From assembly GCA_012845835.1 (NCBI GenBank), contig JABAKD010000007.1:11205511-11269510 (forward strand): a stretch of DNA of 64,000 nucleotides, written 5' to 3'. The position numbers were made by a program, and so were the translations under genes. The notes beneath the pieces were generated by a model. That model was given only the letters and a program-made list of their open reading frames with translations. It ran no database searches and was not told the origin of the DNA. Below, in pieces: positions 31,576 to 41,859 of the stretch (position 1 is the stretch's first letter; every line of letters starts with the position of its first letter). Source of the DNA: Undaria pinnatifida. Its lineage: Eukaryota > Sar > Phaeophyceae > Laminariales > Alariaceae.

Positions 31576-32295
31576 TGTAATACACATACCACCAACGATA
31601 CAAGAAGCACCTATATTAATACCGACTACCTGACACAGACAATACGGCAGGGAGTCACTTTTCGGCCCTTGTTTTGCAATTTATCGGGGTCACTCGTGCG
31701 CATGCATGTACCTCCGTTGGTTTTTTGAGGTCTCAAGCTGACACCTCATGCTATTTAAATTTGATAATAATCAAGAATCCGCATCGGAGTGGCAAGCTAC
31801 GCTACGACAAACACAACGCCTACGTGACGTATTTTTGACAGTGAGGTGCGGTAGTGGAATATATGGCATCGGGGTATTCCCATCTCCTGATTCCACGCGT
31901 GAACATGATAGCATATCCCCCTTTTTTTGGTGCGTACTGTAATCAGCCCTCCGCTACTACTTCTTAAGGTAGGTGAGCGGCCTTCTTAGTTAGGCCGTAA
32001 ACCGTCATGCCGACACCCATCACGCACGTGTTGGTCGGGTGGTTGAGGTCCATATCTGGTATCTGCTTGTTTTATTTTTACTTATTTGGTCATCACTTCC
32101 TCCTTTCTCAGCAGCTCGCTTAGCTCAACTCGTACTAGATGTTTTGTTTTTTGGAGTGGTATTGTGTTGTACATAAAATTGGGGTGCTGGAACGGAGTCC
32201 TCCTGTGCCAATATACCACTCGTCGCCTTGCGTGTCATCCCAAGTTGGCATAGCGTCCCACTTTTGGGGTGCAGCCGCGGAAGGTTGGAGGAAAT
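31576..32295. other. unrecognised sequence
   Basis: A 64-codon frame at 31,748 contains an L-family-like segment (GAGTGGCAAGCTACGCTACG). Otherwise nothing is recognised. Confidence 0.35.
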
Positions 32296-32560
32296 TTCTG
32301 AGCTCCCAGCATGAGGATCGCATCAAGTTCTCAACCGAAAGATTACTTCGAAAGCTCCTAGCGTGGGGATCTCGTCAATTTCTCACCGGAACGATGACTT
32401 CGAAAGCTCCTCGCGTGAGGACCTCGTCAATTTCTCACCCGAACGATGATTTCGAAAGCTCCTAGCGTGAGGATCTCGTCAATTTCTCACCCGAAAGATG
32501 ACTTCGAAAGCTCCTAGCATGAGGATCTCATCAAATGTATCACCCGAAAGATGATATCGA
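32296..32560 (-). repeat. 52-bp minisatellite, about five units
   Basis: TCGAAAGCTCCT recurs at about 32,349, 32,401, 32,453 and 32,505 with CTCGTCAATTTCTCACCCG between. The unit equals the subterminal part of TIR element J (TCTCACCCGAAACATGACTTCGA in copy 59,435, spelled in two halves), which follows directly. Confidence 0.8.
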
Positions 32561-32930
32561 GGCCATTCGCTCACGCAATCCAACCCATGCTTTTATGATC
32601 TACTACTACAACAGTATACTAGTACATACAACTGTATGTCTTGTTAAGGTATTAGTGGGGTTTTAGTCCGTTTGACCACTTGCAAAAGGTTGACCTATAG
32701 CTTATTACCCAAACTAAGCCTTATACGAGTAACAGTATGTGGTAGTGCCACAACTACCTACCAAACAATATTCGAAGTAGTACCAGACTAACCGTCTGGT
32801 AGTTCCGCAACCGATGAGGTCAAACGGGCAAAAGTGTTTTATTTACATCATCGTAACACCATGATAACATCATCATAACATCATCAAAACATCAGACTCC
32901 AAAACGGCAACCGACCTCCACACCGTGGGA
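32561..32930 (-). mobile_element. TIR element J, expanded copy
   Basis: It follows the 52-bp array and ends CACACCGTGGGA at 32,930. It shares TTAGTCCGTTTGACCACTTG and CCCAAACTAAGCCTTATA with the 7,857 copy. Confidence 0.5.
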
Positions 32931-33728
32931 TGAATGTTCTTGGTGGGGTCTTGTTCAGCTTTCATTCCTAACGCTTAGCTCTAATTGTTATGCGCGCTTG
33001 TCGATTTTCGGGGATTCTCTTCAACTTATTTTGGTACATAAATTATCCTTGGTTTAGTCCACAGCTTAACAACTTTAATTGCACACCTTTCGTGTGCATA
33101 TTTTTTTCATTAAAATGCGCGGTATTGACTTTTAGTTTCGAGCTTAGCTGACAAAAGGTTTTAACCTCGAGTCTCTCAGCTGTTAATACGACCTTCTAGG
33201 CAACGGGCCGTGGTCATAGCAAAATGACTTCCCTTCACGTCGCGGGTGAAAAATCGATTGACCTCCCCATGTTAGGAGGTCTGCACATCTTTTGTTGTGT
33301 TATTATATCGTGAGATGACCCAGCTGTCATGTTGTTGCGATTTTTTTCTAGCAAAAGAAAAACTTATCGATCTGTCAGCTAGTGGTGCAGGGGAGCACTG
33401 AAATAAGCACGTTAACTATATCCGTTTTTTTTCTGGTAGACAGATAAGGAAGGGGTACGTGAAAAACAAAGAAAAGTTGAAAACAAAAACGCCATTTTTC
33501 CTGTTGGGGCACAGAAATCACAACCCTCCGATATGTGTTCACTGTTCAACTTTTCTTGGTTCGGAGAGTACTGTACTCGGTACGGCTCTGTCTTCTCCTT
33601 TTCGTGTTCCCCTGTTTGAGTGCACACCCAAACGATCACCACCAACCTTGAACCCAAGCAAGGCTACCCCATACCGCACGTGGGGGGATACACTCATTTT
33701 CACTACTTACTTGTACTATTAAAAGATC
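32931..33728. other. unrecognised sequence
   Basis: No feature is recognised. Two overlapping frames on opposite strands (33,412-33,722) show no domain. Confidence 0.35.
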
Positions 33729-33991
33729 TGACGTATGCTACGATAGCGGTATACCGTTTTTTGGCGAGAATTGATTTTGAATGACGGGGCTCCTTCACCC
33801 AAAATCGTTAGAGCTAGGCCATATTTTTTTCGTGGTTCTCGTGGTACACCTAACCTACAGGCCATGGGACTTTTCATCCGACCGTATCAGTTTTTTCGTT
33901 CTCCAAGTAAGTTCGTTTTGGGGGGAGGTCTTGATTCCCAAATTCAGCAATCTGAGAGAGAAAGTGGTGCACCTCTTTCGTAGCACCCGCC
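33729..33991 (+). mobile_element. TIR element C, complete copy
   Basis: The left end TGACGTATGCTACGATAGCGG is the imperfect inverse of the right end CACCTCTTTCGTAGCACCCG, here given as two 20-base reads. The core has GAATGACGGGGCTCCTT, CACCCAAAATCG, GGCCATGGGACTTTTCATC and GGGAGGTCTTGA. It is 263 bases and non-coding. Confidence 0.7.
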
Positions 33992-34019
33992 GTCTACACA
34001 GCAGGCTACGTACGGTACG

Positions 34020-34262
34020 GGGGGGTCACTTTTGGTCCGTTTATTTTTGCAGTCGCTCGGGGGGTCACTCACTCGCGCGAGTGACCCCTCTGCTCCTTGC
34101 GATCTGATCAAAAAGCTTTGGTGCTGTCGAATGAAATCAATATGAATCGGCATCGAACGGCATGGAACCTACGCCCCGCCTTAAAGAACGCCTGAAGTAT
34201 ATTTCGCCCTTTGAAGCACAAGAGTAACTCGCGCGAGTGGCTCATATGCCGGTAATAAAAAT
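34020..34262 (+). mobile_element. TIR element L (B-like), partial copy
   Basis: GGGGTCACTCACTCGCGCG with GAGTGACCCC, then ATATGAATCGGCAT and ACTCGCGCGAGTGGCTCA. This spacing is shared with L copies at 34,585, 45,250 and 57,000. Confidence 0.55.
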
Positions 34263-34279
34263 TGGGTATATGATACTCC

Positions 34280-34345
34280 GTACTACAATACTATTTCGAC
34301 AAAATCTTAAAGATGTCACAAGTGGAGGAATGTAGTGTTATTTTT
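34280..34345 (+). mobile_element. Family A, terminal scrap
   Basis: TTTCGACAAAATCTTAAAGATG and TCACAAGTGGAGGAATGTAG are a decayed family A 3' end. Confidence 0.45.
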
Positions 34346-34584
34346 ATAAAAATGCCGTATGCGTACCCTTCGTCCGTATTTCAATGGCGGGTTCGAGCTC
34401 TTCGGACGGGTGCCTCTGTGCCTCGGGGCCAACAATGCTTCTCCGGGGGCGAGTTTTTCGTCCCAGCGTAGCTTGGTATACCACCGCCCTTTGCGGATTC
34501 ATATCTATCTAAAATATAAAAGTGCACGAAAGAAAGCGCTTTCTTCCACCCCAAGCAAGGCTGTAGTCTATTCGTGGGTAAGTA

Positions 34585-35040
34585 AGGTAAGGGTCACGTT
34601 TGGGGCATTTTTTTTTCAGTGACTGGAAGACCAGGTAGGGGTCACGCTCGCGCGAGTGACTCCCCTGTTCGATGATCCGTGGCATTAAGCTGTCGTGTGC
34701 GTGCTTTATTTTAAATTGCGACATGAATCCCGAACCGATGATAAGAGCTCTAAACTACATACAGTAGCAGTTCCCCATAAACGCTCACCTGCAAAAAGCT
34801 TTTGTTGAGAGTATTTCTCTGTCGGTGCGGTACAGAGCTGTCGTTGAGCTGTTTTTAAATTTCGACATGAATCCCGAATCAACGGTAATAAGAGCTCTAG
34901 ACTACATACATACAGCAGTAATAGTTCGCCAAAAAGATCACCTACAAAAAAAGTATTTCTCCCTGTCGATGCGGTACAGAGTCACTTGAGCGAGCCGGAT
35001 ATAAAAGATATAACCCCGGTAGTTAGATAGAGTGAAACCC
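34585..35040 (+). mobile_element. TIR element L with internal 144-bp duplication
   Basis: GGTAGGGGTCACGCTCGCGC and GAGTGACTCCCC open the copy. The segment GCGACATGAATCCCGAA ... GCGGTACAGAG occurs twice (34,719 and 34,863, period about 144). It ends with AGTCACTTGAGCGAGCCGG. Confidence 0.55.
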
Positions 35041-35640
35041 GGCGGTGTAACCCCTGCACCGTAGCTTTGATGTTCACGCCGCGAAGGGACACGGGGCGGG
35101 TCGCTTGCGCGAGTGATCCCCTTGAGAGGTACAAGGCCTACCGTGCGAAGCCTCTTGGTCGTTGGTGTATCCCACACATTTCCATCTATATGTTGACCGC
35201 TGCCCAGGGCAGGGGGTGGATAACGGAGGAGACGCACATGAGTCGTTCTACGATGATCTAGAAGGACCACCACTTTGAGAGAGCCACATCTAAACCTTCA
35301 CTTACCTCTACTATGATAGAGCCAGCTTTAAACCTTGGTTGGTTGATACGGGGTTATGATTTTGGACTGGTATGGAGGGTGTAGCTACACATGCACAGCA
35401 GTAGGAACAAGAAAACACGAACGGTCTTGACAAAAAAACGCTGTTGCATACATGTATGTGCACAGAGTACGATGTTATGTGCGTGTTATTCCCACAACCA
35501 AACAGTCTGTCTCTCGGCCTTTTCCGTTCTGCGTTTCTCCGTGTCCATTTCCAAGTCCTTGAATTACTTCAGTTGTTCCAATTCCGTTTTTATATTGTCA
35601 CTGTGGATAGAACAGAGATGGCAGAAGGCGGTAGTGATGT
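35041..35640. other. L/C-like scraps, then unrecognised sequence
   Basis: CTGCACCGTAGCTTTGATG and GGTCGCTTGCGCGAGTGATC (35,055-35,120) match the L start at 57,000. The rest is unassigned. Two frames of about 87 codons (35,391-35,704, +) lack motifs. Confidence 0.4.
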
Positions 35641-35649
35641 CTACTACCT

Positions 35650-35985
35650 TTTGACGGCCATCCGTCACAGTCCTCGCACACCAAGAATCGTACACTTCAT
35701 CTAGACGGCCATCCGCGTCACAGTCCTCGTTCACTATTAATTCGATACTTTCATCTAGACGGCCGCCCGCCACACACCAAGAATCGTGTGTTACATATAG
35801 AATAGGGCCGTCCGACTCAGTTCTCGCACACGAACAATTGTGTAATGCGTCCAGACGGCCGTTCGTTACAGTCGCCTCTCACTATAAATCGTATACTTTC
35901 ACCTAGACGGCCGTCCGTCACAGTCCTCGCATACCTAGAATTCCATGGTGTGTCTGGACGGCCGTCCCGTCACAGTCCTAAGTTG
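35650..35985. repeat. about 52-bp minisatellite, seven units
   Basis: The motif AGACGGCCRTCCGTCACAG with ACCAAGAATCGTACACTTTC recurs at about 35,652, 35,702, 35,757, 35,805, 35,850, 35,903 and 35,953, with unit lengths of 45-56. Confidence 0.8.
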
Positions 35986-36115
35986 CCGGGGGCGGCTCCT
36001 GGCAAATTTGGTGGTAAAATATATAATTATCATTTATTTATCAAGCTAGTCTGGCCCTTCCCCTCCCACGTTTCGCCGAAGATGTCAGGAGGGACGGCAC
36101 TTTCACCGCTTCACG

Positions 36116-36395
36116 CTTGACCGGCGGCAGCTGTCCAGTGATTTTCCATGACTGACGCCAACTTACTAGGTTTTAGTGTTGAACGTTCGGTTTGACACCC
36201 TTAACTGACGGTAATTGTCCAAATATTTACCTTGACTGACACCAAATTACTAGGGTTTAGTGTTTAGGCACTGTCAGCCCTTGACCGACGGCAATGTTCA
36301 AATAATTTACCTTGACTGGCGTCAAATGACTAGGTCATATTGTAGGACGATTGGTGTTATACTTTGACGGACGGGAATTGTTCAAGTCGAACGAT
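36116..36395. repeat. about 83-bp tandem repeat, 3.3 units
   Basis: TTGACYGACGGYAATTGTCC and TTTACCTTGACTGACRCC, with ACTAGGTTTTAGTG, recur at about 36,118, 36,203, 36,284 and 36,364. It lies about 0.5 kb upstream of the cysteine-rich gene. Confidence 0.75.
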
Positions 36396-36734
36396 CGTTT
36401 TTTCTTCGGTTGACTGCTGGACGCCTTCCCTTCACTGACCGTCTCCTTCTGGTAATTTTTTTGTTCGCGTGTAAGCGTCCGCAGCCTAGTCCCTTTCCTT
36501 CTGCGTTTCGGCTTTTCAGTGTTTGTGGTCCGTCTGGTCTTCCTCTTGCCTTTTTCCGAGCTCCGTTGCGCTCTTTGGCGCAGGCCCCAAGAGTTCAGGC
36601 AGGTGCTGCTGTACTTCTCCTCCTCGTGCACCACAATGAGCCACTTGTCAATACCGATGTTCTTGAATGTTACCACGTTTGGTTGTTATATTAGTTTCCT
36701 TGCTTGGGCGTGTTCGTCCAATCCAAGATTCCAC
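36396..36734. other. unrecognised sequence upstream of the cysteine-rich gene
   Basis: No repeat family is recognised. It may belong to the promoter region of the gene starting at 36,925. Confidence 0.35.
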
Positions 36735-36798
36735 TGGAGCCTGTGACCACACGGACTTGATTGTGCGAGTTAATGAGAACAACGACATCAACCAACCC
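36735..36798 (+). mobile_element. Retroposon H, 3' end only
   Basis: CACTGGAGCCTGTGACCACA, GACTTGATTGTGCGAGTTAA and GAGAACAACGACATCAACC match the end of family H. It lies about 130 bases before the start codon of the cysteine-rich gene. Confidence 0.6.
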
Positions 36799-36924
36799 GG
36801 GGGGTATATTCGTGTTGCTGCCACAACAGTCAAGAGTCTTGACCTTTTTCTCTCCGCGTTTATTTCCGTGCGTCGGCGGGTGTTCCTTCGCCTTCAGCGA
36901 AGAACCAACCGCTCCGGCATCAAG

Positions 36925-36994
36925 ATGGCCCCTTCCACCAGCATCGCCGTTGCGGTCTTCGCTGCTCTCTGTATCGCAAGCGGCTCTTCCAAAG
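36925..36994 (+). CDS. exon 1: signal peptide
   Basis: It codes the N-terminal 23 residues and ends in phase 1 at AAAG before GTGGGT. The hydrophobic core AVAVFAAL with a small-residue cleavage region ASGSS is typical of secretion. A pyrimidine-rich stretch (TTTTTCTCTCC, about 36,843) upstream could mark the transcription start. Confidence 0.75.
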
Positions 36995-39900
36995 GTGGGT
37001 CTTTTTTCCATGCGGCATGCATGCTCCCGCACCAGCTTCGCAGTACAGGAGACTCTTGGCCACGACAGGGAGGAGCACTTTTCGACTGATTCTACCTCCC
37101 CGCCCCCCAAAAAAATAGCGATTGCCTTTAACGCCTCTAGCACTGTAGACCCGTTTTTGCGGACAAATTGCATGAATAGTTAGTATAGTGAGATATTTTG
37201 GGGCTCCAAAGAGGTTCACGAATGATACGTGACTGCTCGACATGAGGAAGGATGCCATGACTACTATCTCCATACAAACCATGTTCTCATTGGCGAAGGA
37301 ATGTCGAACGATGAAGTAGGAATGGCACAAGGGGTGCAGCGTATGAGGTAGGGAGATACGGCCGGGAGCTGGTTCTAAAAAACGGCGATTTCAGTTGAAA
37401 ATCTAATGCAGGGACTAGCTTAGAACGATTATTTACGTGATGAAGTATTTTCGGAATTACGGAGCTTCTCACACCCCAAAGTCGCGTAGAGCCTGAGTCG
37501 TCAGGATTTCACGATTACTAACTTATCGGGAGGTGCCGTTAGCTGACGAACTGACTTTAGCCGGTAACCCAAAGTCGCGCAGAGTTGGGAGTCGTTAGGA
37601 TTTTACGACTCTAGTACCTAATCAGTAGGTGCCATTAGCTGACTAACTGACTTAGCCGGTGAGTCGGCTGGCAACTTGCCGGCTCAAGTTAGGCGAGCGA
37701 AGCGAGCCAATTAGCTCCCCCGCGGTGACCAAGAAGGAAAATATGCGTCCCACATTCAAAAAACCTTCTATGTATGGAATCCAATAAAGTCGGATAGTCG
37801 GCACCTTCTGGAAACGACTAATTAACTATTAGTCCGACAAATAAATATTTGTTGAATTAAGTCGTGACGACTCACAGCTCTACAAAATTGTCAGATCGTC
37901 GTCATTCCTCCAATGCTGCCGTAGAGCTTTTTTTTTTTGTATATTTATGATTATAGGCCATGGGATAGTGCAACGAGTTGCAATTGTCATTGTCCTCAAA
38001 TCGATTGTCATTATTATACAGTATCGCAGTATAGTCTATATTTTATTGTGCGTCACAGTTTATATTATATATTGTTTGTAGTCTACCTATTTAGGTAATG
38101 GGGTTATCATCGTTCATCGGGTGAGGCATAGAGCTCCTCAAGCCAAGAGGCTTACAGGGAAAATATGCTGTGCACCTCTATTTTAACACGTATCCGCCTT
38201 CACCTTCGTCGCTCGCTTTGTTGTACACATTCAAGTATCATATATCTTTTTAAACCCTGCTAGTAGGAGGAGCCGTACCAATCAGCACCCACGATGGGCT
38301 CTAAAGTTTGTACAGTCCCCCCGTTCTTTCTACTAATAACCAGACCTGCTTCAAATCACTTCGTTCCTTCCCTCGTGTGTCGCAGTGGCGGTAAGCCATG
38401 GCCGCTGTAAAGTCACAAAAATCTTCCGCCTTGCTTTTCTTCGTGATATCTCGTGTCCAACCTTTTGCAGTAGCAGACTCGGGCGCTTTAAACCCCCACA
38501 ACCGTCCGCGTTGCTTTTGGTGTCTTACAGCGGTAACCGGAGAGGCCGAGCAAGGTCTGCGTGGAGCGCGTCGTCTTCAGGTATGACACGACGAGTAGCC
38601 TTCGGCAACGATTTGCTTCGTTCGTACGGTAGGGACTTGCAACACCCTTTTTTTAAAAGGCTATCCTCCTCCCCTAGGGAGCTCCGATATTCTCGTTCGA
38701 AATCTGAATTTAATAGTAAGAGGTTAAACCGCAATCCGGTTGGGCAGCCCGAATTTTCTTGTCTTCTAGTCGAATGTTATCGTCAAACACCACGGTGTGA
38801 GCTATGGAAGATGTCCTCCGCTCAGGAACCCCGTTGATGAGCAACAGGTTGACCCAGGGTACTAGTAAAATCTCAATGTACTTACCGATAGCTCCCACAC
38901 TTGAGGCGCTCAACAGGGCAGGATCGCTTAGACCAAAACGTGCGACCCCCACCCTGCGACGACTCGTTTGGTGATATCTAACGCTTCGTAGCATCTGGAT
39001 CTCGGAAACGAGAGCTTCCGCGCACAAGACATTTCCCAGCCACCCTTGGCTTTCTTTTCGCTCGTCTTCGATGCGCTGTGGACGTTGTGACTGCGGATCT
39101 CTCCGATGTCTCGCTCAGACTACTCGGCGAGTTGCTCCACAGACTAAGCTTATTACATGTGATATCGCTATACGTTCGCTCTATTGCGTGGTCGCAAACC
39201 CGACGCACCCGAGCACAAAACAATTCCCGGCCACTCAAAACATTTCTCGGTCATCCCTTTGCGTGATGTCCTTGCTTTACCGGCGCCCGTTCCGTGTCCT
39301 TGCTTTTCCGACGCGGCAGGAGCTATACTGTAGCTCTCTCCAATGCCCCGACCGTTCCACTCCCATCGACGACGCCAGCGTGACCGAGTGCGCCGGTGAC
39401 ACCTGCGAAGCGTCCCAGTGCTGCGAGGCCAAGTGTTCGTACTACCAATGCCCGGACCGCTCCACCCCTGTCGAAGACGCCGACGACATCGTGTGCCCCG
39501 ACCTGGAATGCTCCGACGAGTTGTGCTGCGAAGCGAAATGCTCATACCACCAGTGCCCCACCGGCGAGACCCTGGTGGAGGACGCCGACGAGATCGTGTG
39601 CGAGGACCAGACGTGCACCGACGACTTGTGCTGCGAAGTCCGTGAGTCTCTCGTTGTTTTTTCAGAACGGTTCCCTGCTGCTGTTGCACATGATTTTTTC
39701 ATCGCCCAACCTCCCTCCTTATTTCCCCCTCGCCTCCTCTCCTCCGCCTTCCCTTTCTCACCTCACCCCCCCCACAATCTCTGCTTACCCCACCCCCCAC
39801 CACCCCCTCTCCTCGACCCTCCTTCCTTCTCCTCCCCCTCCCCACCCCCCAACCCATTCCCTTCCAACCCCCTTCTCACCCCACTTCCCTCTAGCTCCCG

Positions 39901-41751
39901 AGTTGCAAAATCAGAAAGATTTGGCATGAGGCCCCGTCGTCGACCTCAGGAATAACCCAGTACTACAGCAACTCTCACCCCCTGCCGTGATTGAACATCG
40001 CGTTCTCCCACTCCCGGTAGGCTTTGTTTGGGCCGAGGCCACCTCGAACTCAGAAGTAACATTGTACTACTGAAACTCCCACTCCCGTTCGTCACTATTT
40101 ATATATATGTATATATAATGGTCCCATTTTTCCGTCTGTAAACAGTTTTCAGAGTATGTTTGACTTTTCTTTTGGCAGCGACGATAAAACCCCAACGAAA
40201 ACTTCAACCGCCAGTGTATGACCGAAACCAGAGCCTGGGGCGAAAACCAGTTCCACGGCATGGACGCTACCTGAAACAAAACAAACGGCACAAGCGACAG
40301 CACCACGACCACCTCGAAAGAACCCCAGTACTGTAGAACATCCATACTCACGGGAGAAAAAAATTGGCATGCTCTTGAGTCCTTCTACGGTAGTCCCGTC
40401 CCCTATACTTTCAAGAAATCGCTGGTTTTAGAATGCAGTTCAGGCCGTATCTCCTGAAACAAGGTGCCCCTTGCCACCCCCAGGGCATCGTTCGATAGTT
40501 CTTTGTAAACAACAAAATATGTCAAAAAAAAAAATCATCTATTATCCTTCCTCGTGTCGAGCAGGCAAGAAAGGTTCGTCGGAGAAAATTGCTGTTTGCT
40601 GGGGGCGGGCTAGCGTAGACTCAGTCTTTTCTCTCTCCCCCACGTGCTCACAGCTGTTCTACTTTCCATCCTCGTACGTTTTTTGTACGTTTTTTGGCGT
40701 CTTTCGTGGTATCCATTCCAGCTACTAACCCCGTCGCCACCACCACCACCAGTACGATGACCGACACCACCGGCACCAGCATGACCGAAACCGTGCCTAC
40801 CGACGGCACGACCACAACCGACGGCAGTGTGACCACCTCCACCACCAGCTCCGTAATGGGTGAGTACTGCAGCTCCCTCCAGTGCCCCGACCGCTCTACT
40901 CCCATCGATGAAGCCAGCACGACGGAATGCACGGACGGCACCTGCGAAGCTTCCCAGTGCTGCGAGGCCAAGTGCTCCTACCACATGTGCCCTGACCGCA
41001 CCACCCCCCTGGTGGACGCTGACGAGATCGTGTGCCCTGACTTGGAGTGCAGCGATGAGTTGTGCTGTGAGGCGAAGTGCTCGTACCACCAGTGCCCCAG
41101 CGGTGAAACTCTGGTGGAAGATGCCGACGAGATCGTGTGCTCCGACCTCGAATGCACCGACGACGTGTGCTGCGAAATCCGTGAGTCTTGAACTTGTTTC
41201 AGCAGCTCCTTCTTAGTGCCTGACGTGCTTCTTGCGACAACCCCTCCCCCCCCCCCCCCCCCCTTGCTCCCCGCTCTGACGCATGCTGCGATAGAAGTAG
41301 CTTCTATTGTTTTTGCCCCTCCTCATTTGGAGGAGCTCCCCACCCCACCCGATGAGCAAATCCGATGGCCTACGGTTGATAAATGTCGCAAAGCGCAATG
41401 AATGGCATATCAACACGATGATGTTCGGCAGCTTCTTGGTTGATTTGGTTGAGGGAGCCTCCCTCGTCCATGTAAGACGATATCTGCGGGCAATTGGTAC
41501 AGAAGTACACTTATCGTGGCACGCGTGTCTACAGAAGGCGTTCCCGTAGCCTTGGTGTTGAGCGATAAAGATAACCGTTTTATTTCGCCTTTTCGACTGT
41601 CCCCCTCCCAGCGAGTGATTAAGCCGTGTTCCGACCTCCTCACACGTTTTTCGTCGCTTGCGTGTTTGCTGCTTTTGCAGCGACCAACGACGTCGCCACC
41701 AGCACGACGGAACCCACCAGCGCGACGGACACCGACGATCTTACTCAATAA
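36925..41751 (+). CDS. secreted cysteine-rich repeat protein with Thr/Ser linkers (five exons, 323 aa)
   Basis: Five exons (36925-36994, 38531-38580, 39320-39641, 40722-41180, 41681-41751) join in one frame to 972 bases including TAA. All four introns are GT-AG. Residues 1-20 are a signal peptide (MAPSTSIAVAVFAALCIASG). Residues 21-40 form a basic propeptide-like stretch ending RGARRLQ. Residues 44-147 hold three repeats of the pattern C-x4-C-x14-C-x4-C-x4-C-C-x3. Residues 148-196 are a Thr/Ser linker that could carry O-glycans. Residues 197-300 hold three more repeats, and 301-323 are a Thr/Ser/Asp tail. The even cysteine number per repeat, the acidic loops (DADEIVC) and the signal peptide suggest a disulphide-bonded extracellular or cell-wall protein. 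I do not recognise a named family and give no enzymatic role. The start has a good context (ATCAAGATGG). The second exon, 50 bases, is the least certain part, though it repairs the phase exactly. Confidence 0.8.
37143..37205 (+). repeat. Repeat M, single copy in intron 1
   Basis: AGACCCGTTTTTGCGGAC, GTTAGTATAGTGAG and TTTTGGGGCTCC match the units of the array at 49,940-50,155. Confidence 0.55.
37205..37405 (-). mobile_element. TIR element E in intron 1
   Basis: The reverse strand has CCGGCCGTATCTCCCTACC and CATCGTTCGACATTCC, plus GTCGAGCAGTCACG. It is diverged. Terminal motifs are not clear. Confidence 0.5.
37473..37662. repeat. 95-bp tandem duplication in intron 1
   Basis: CCCAAAGTCGCGTAGAG at 37,473 and CCCAAAGTCGCGCAGAG at 37,568 start two units that share GGTGCCRTTAGCTGAC and ACTTAGCCGGT. 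Confidence 0.75.
38531..38580 (+). CDS. exon 2 (predicted): basic linker
   Basis: It is 50 bases between a strong acceptor (TTTTGGTGTCTTACAG) and a donor (CAG then GTATGA). It codes A-V-T-G-E-A-E-Q-G-L-R-G-A-R-R-L-Q with the split codon from exon 1. It converts phase 1 to phase 0, which is exactly what exon 3 needs. Transcript evidence is required to confirm it. Confidence 0.6.
39320..39641 (+). CDS. exon 3: first block of three cysteine repeats
   Basis: The acceptor is CCGACGCGGCAG and the donor GTCC then GTGAGT. It codes E-L-Y and three 35-residue repeats, the last ending CCEV and a split proline codon. Third codon positions are strongly C/G, unlike the flanking CT-rich intron. Confidence 0.9.
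39642..40383. other. intron 3, CT-rich part
   Basis: 39,690-39,900 is strongly C/T-rich (intronic). No exon is seen. Confidence 0.6.
40384..40618 (+). mobile_element. TIR element E in intron 3
   Basis: The left end CTACGGTAGTCCC and right end GGGCGGGCTAGCGTAGA are inverted. The core CAGGCCGTATCTCCTGAAAC and CATCGTTCGATAG matches the family. It lies about 100 bases before the exon 4 acceptor. Confidence 0.65.
40722..41180 (+). CDS. exon 4: Thr/Ser linker plus second block of cysteine repeats
   Basis: The acceptor is GGTATCCATTCCAG and the donor ATCC then GTGAGT. It starts and ends in phase 1, so it is a symmetric exon. It begins P-T-N-P-V-A-T-T-T-T and later runs V-M-G-E-Y-C into three repeats. 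The block is a near copy of exon 3 with conservative changes. Confidence 0.9.
41681..41751 (+). CDS. exon 5: Thr/Ser tail
   Basis: The acceptor is TGTTTGCTGCTTTTGCAG. It codes P-T-N-D-V-A-T-S-T-T then E-P-T-S-A-T-D-T-D-D-L-T-Q, stop TAA at 41,749. Its start is homologous to the start of exon 4, which points to duplication of a linker-repeat cassette. Confidence 0.8.
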
Positions 41752-41859
41752 TCACACGTACCATTGGTGTGCGTTAGAAGATCGGACCGACGGAACTTCA
41801 GGCGATGGACGCCCAAGACAGGACAACAACGGCTGGGGGCGAAGCTGTCGACGGTTCAA

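Noticed and set aside
32296-32560. CRISPR array
   Set aside because: The 52-bp units are directly adjacent with no unique spacers and derive from TIR element J. The genome is eukaryotic.
39168-39689. 173-codon Arg-rich frame on the - strand
   Set aside because: It is the shadow of exon 3 on the opposite strand.
39071-39955. single-exon gene of 294 codons
   Set aside because: Only 39,320-39,641 has the cysteine repeats and GC-rich codons. Splice signals bound that segment, and the rest is intron-like, ending in a CT-rich tract.
40610-41089. 159-codon frame on the - strand
   Set aside because: It is the shadow of exon 4. The + strand cysteine repeats and splice sites are far stronger evidence.
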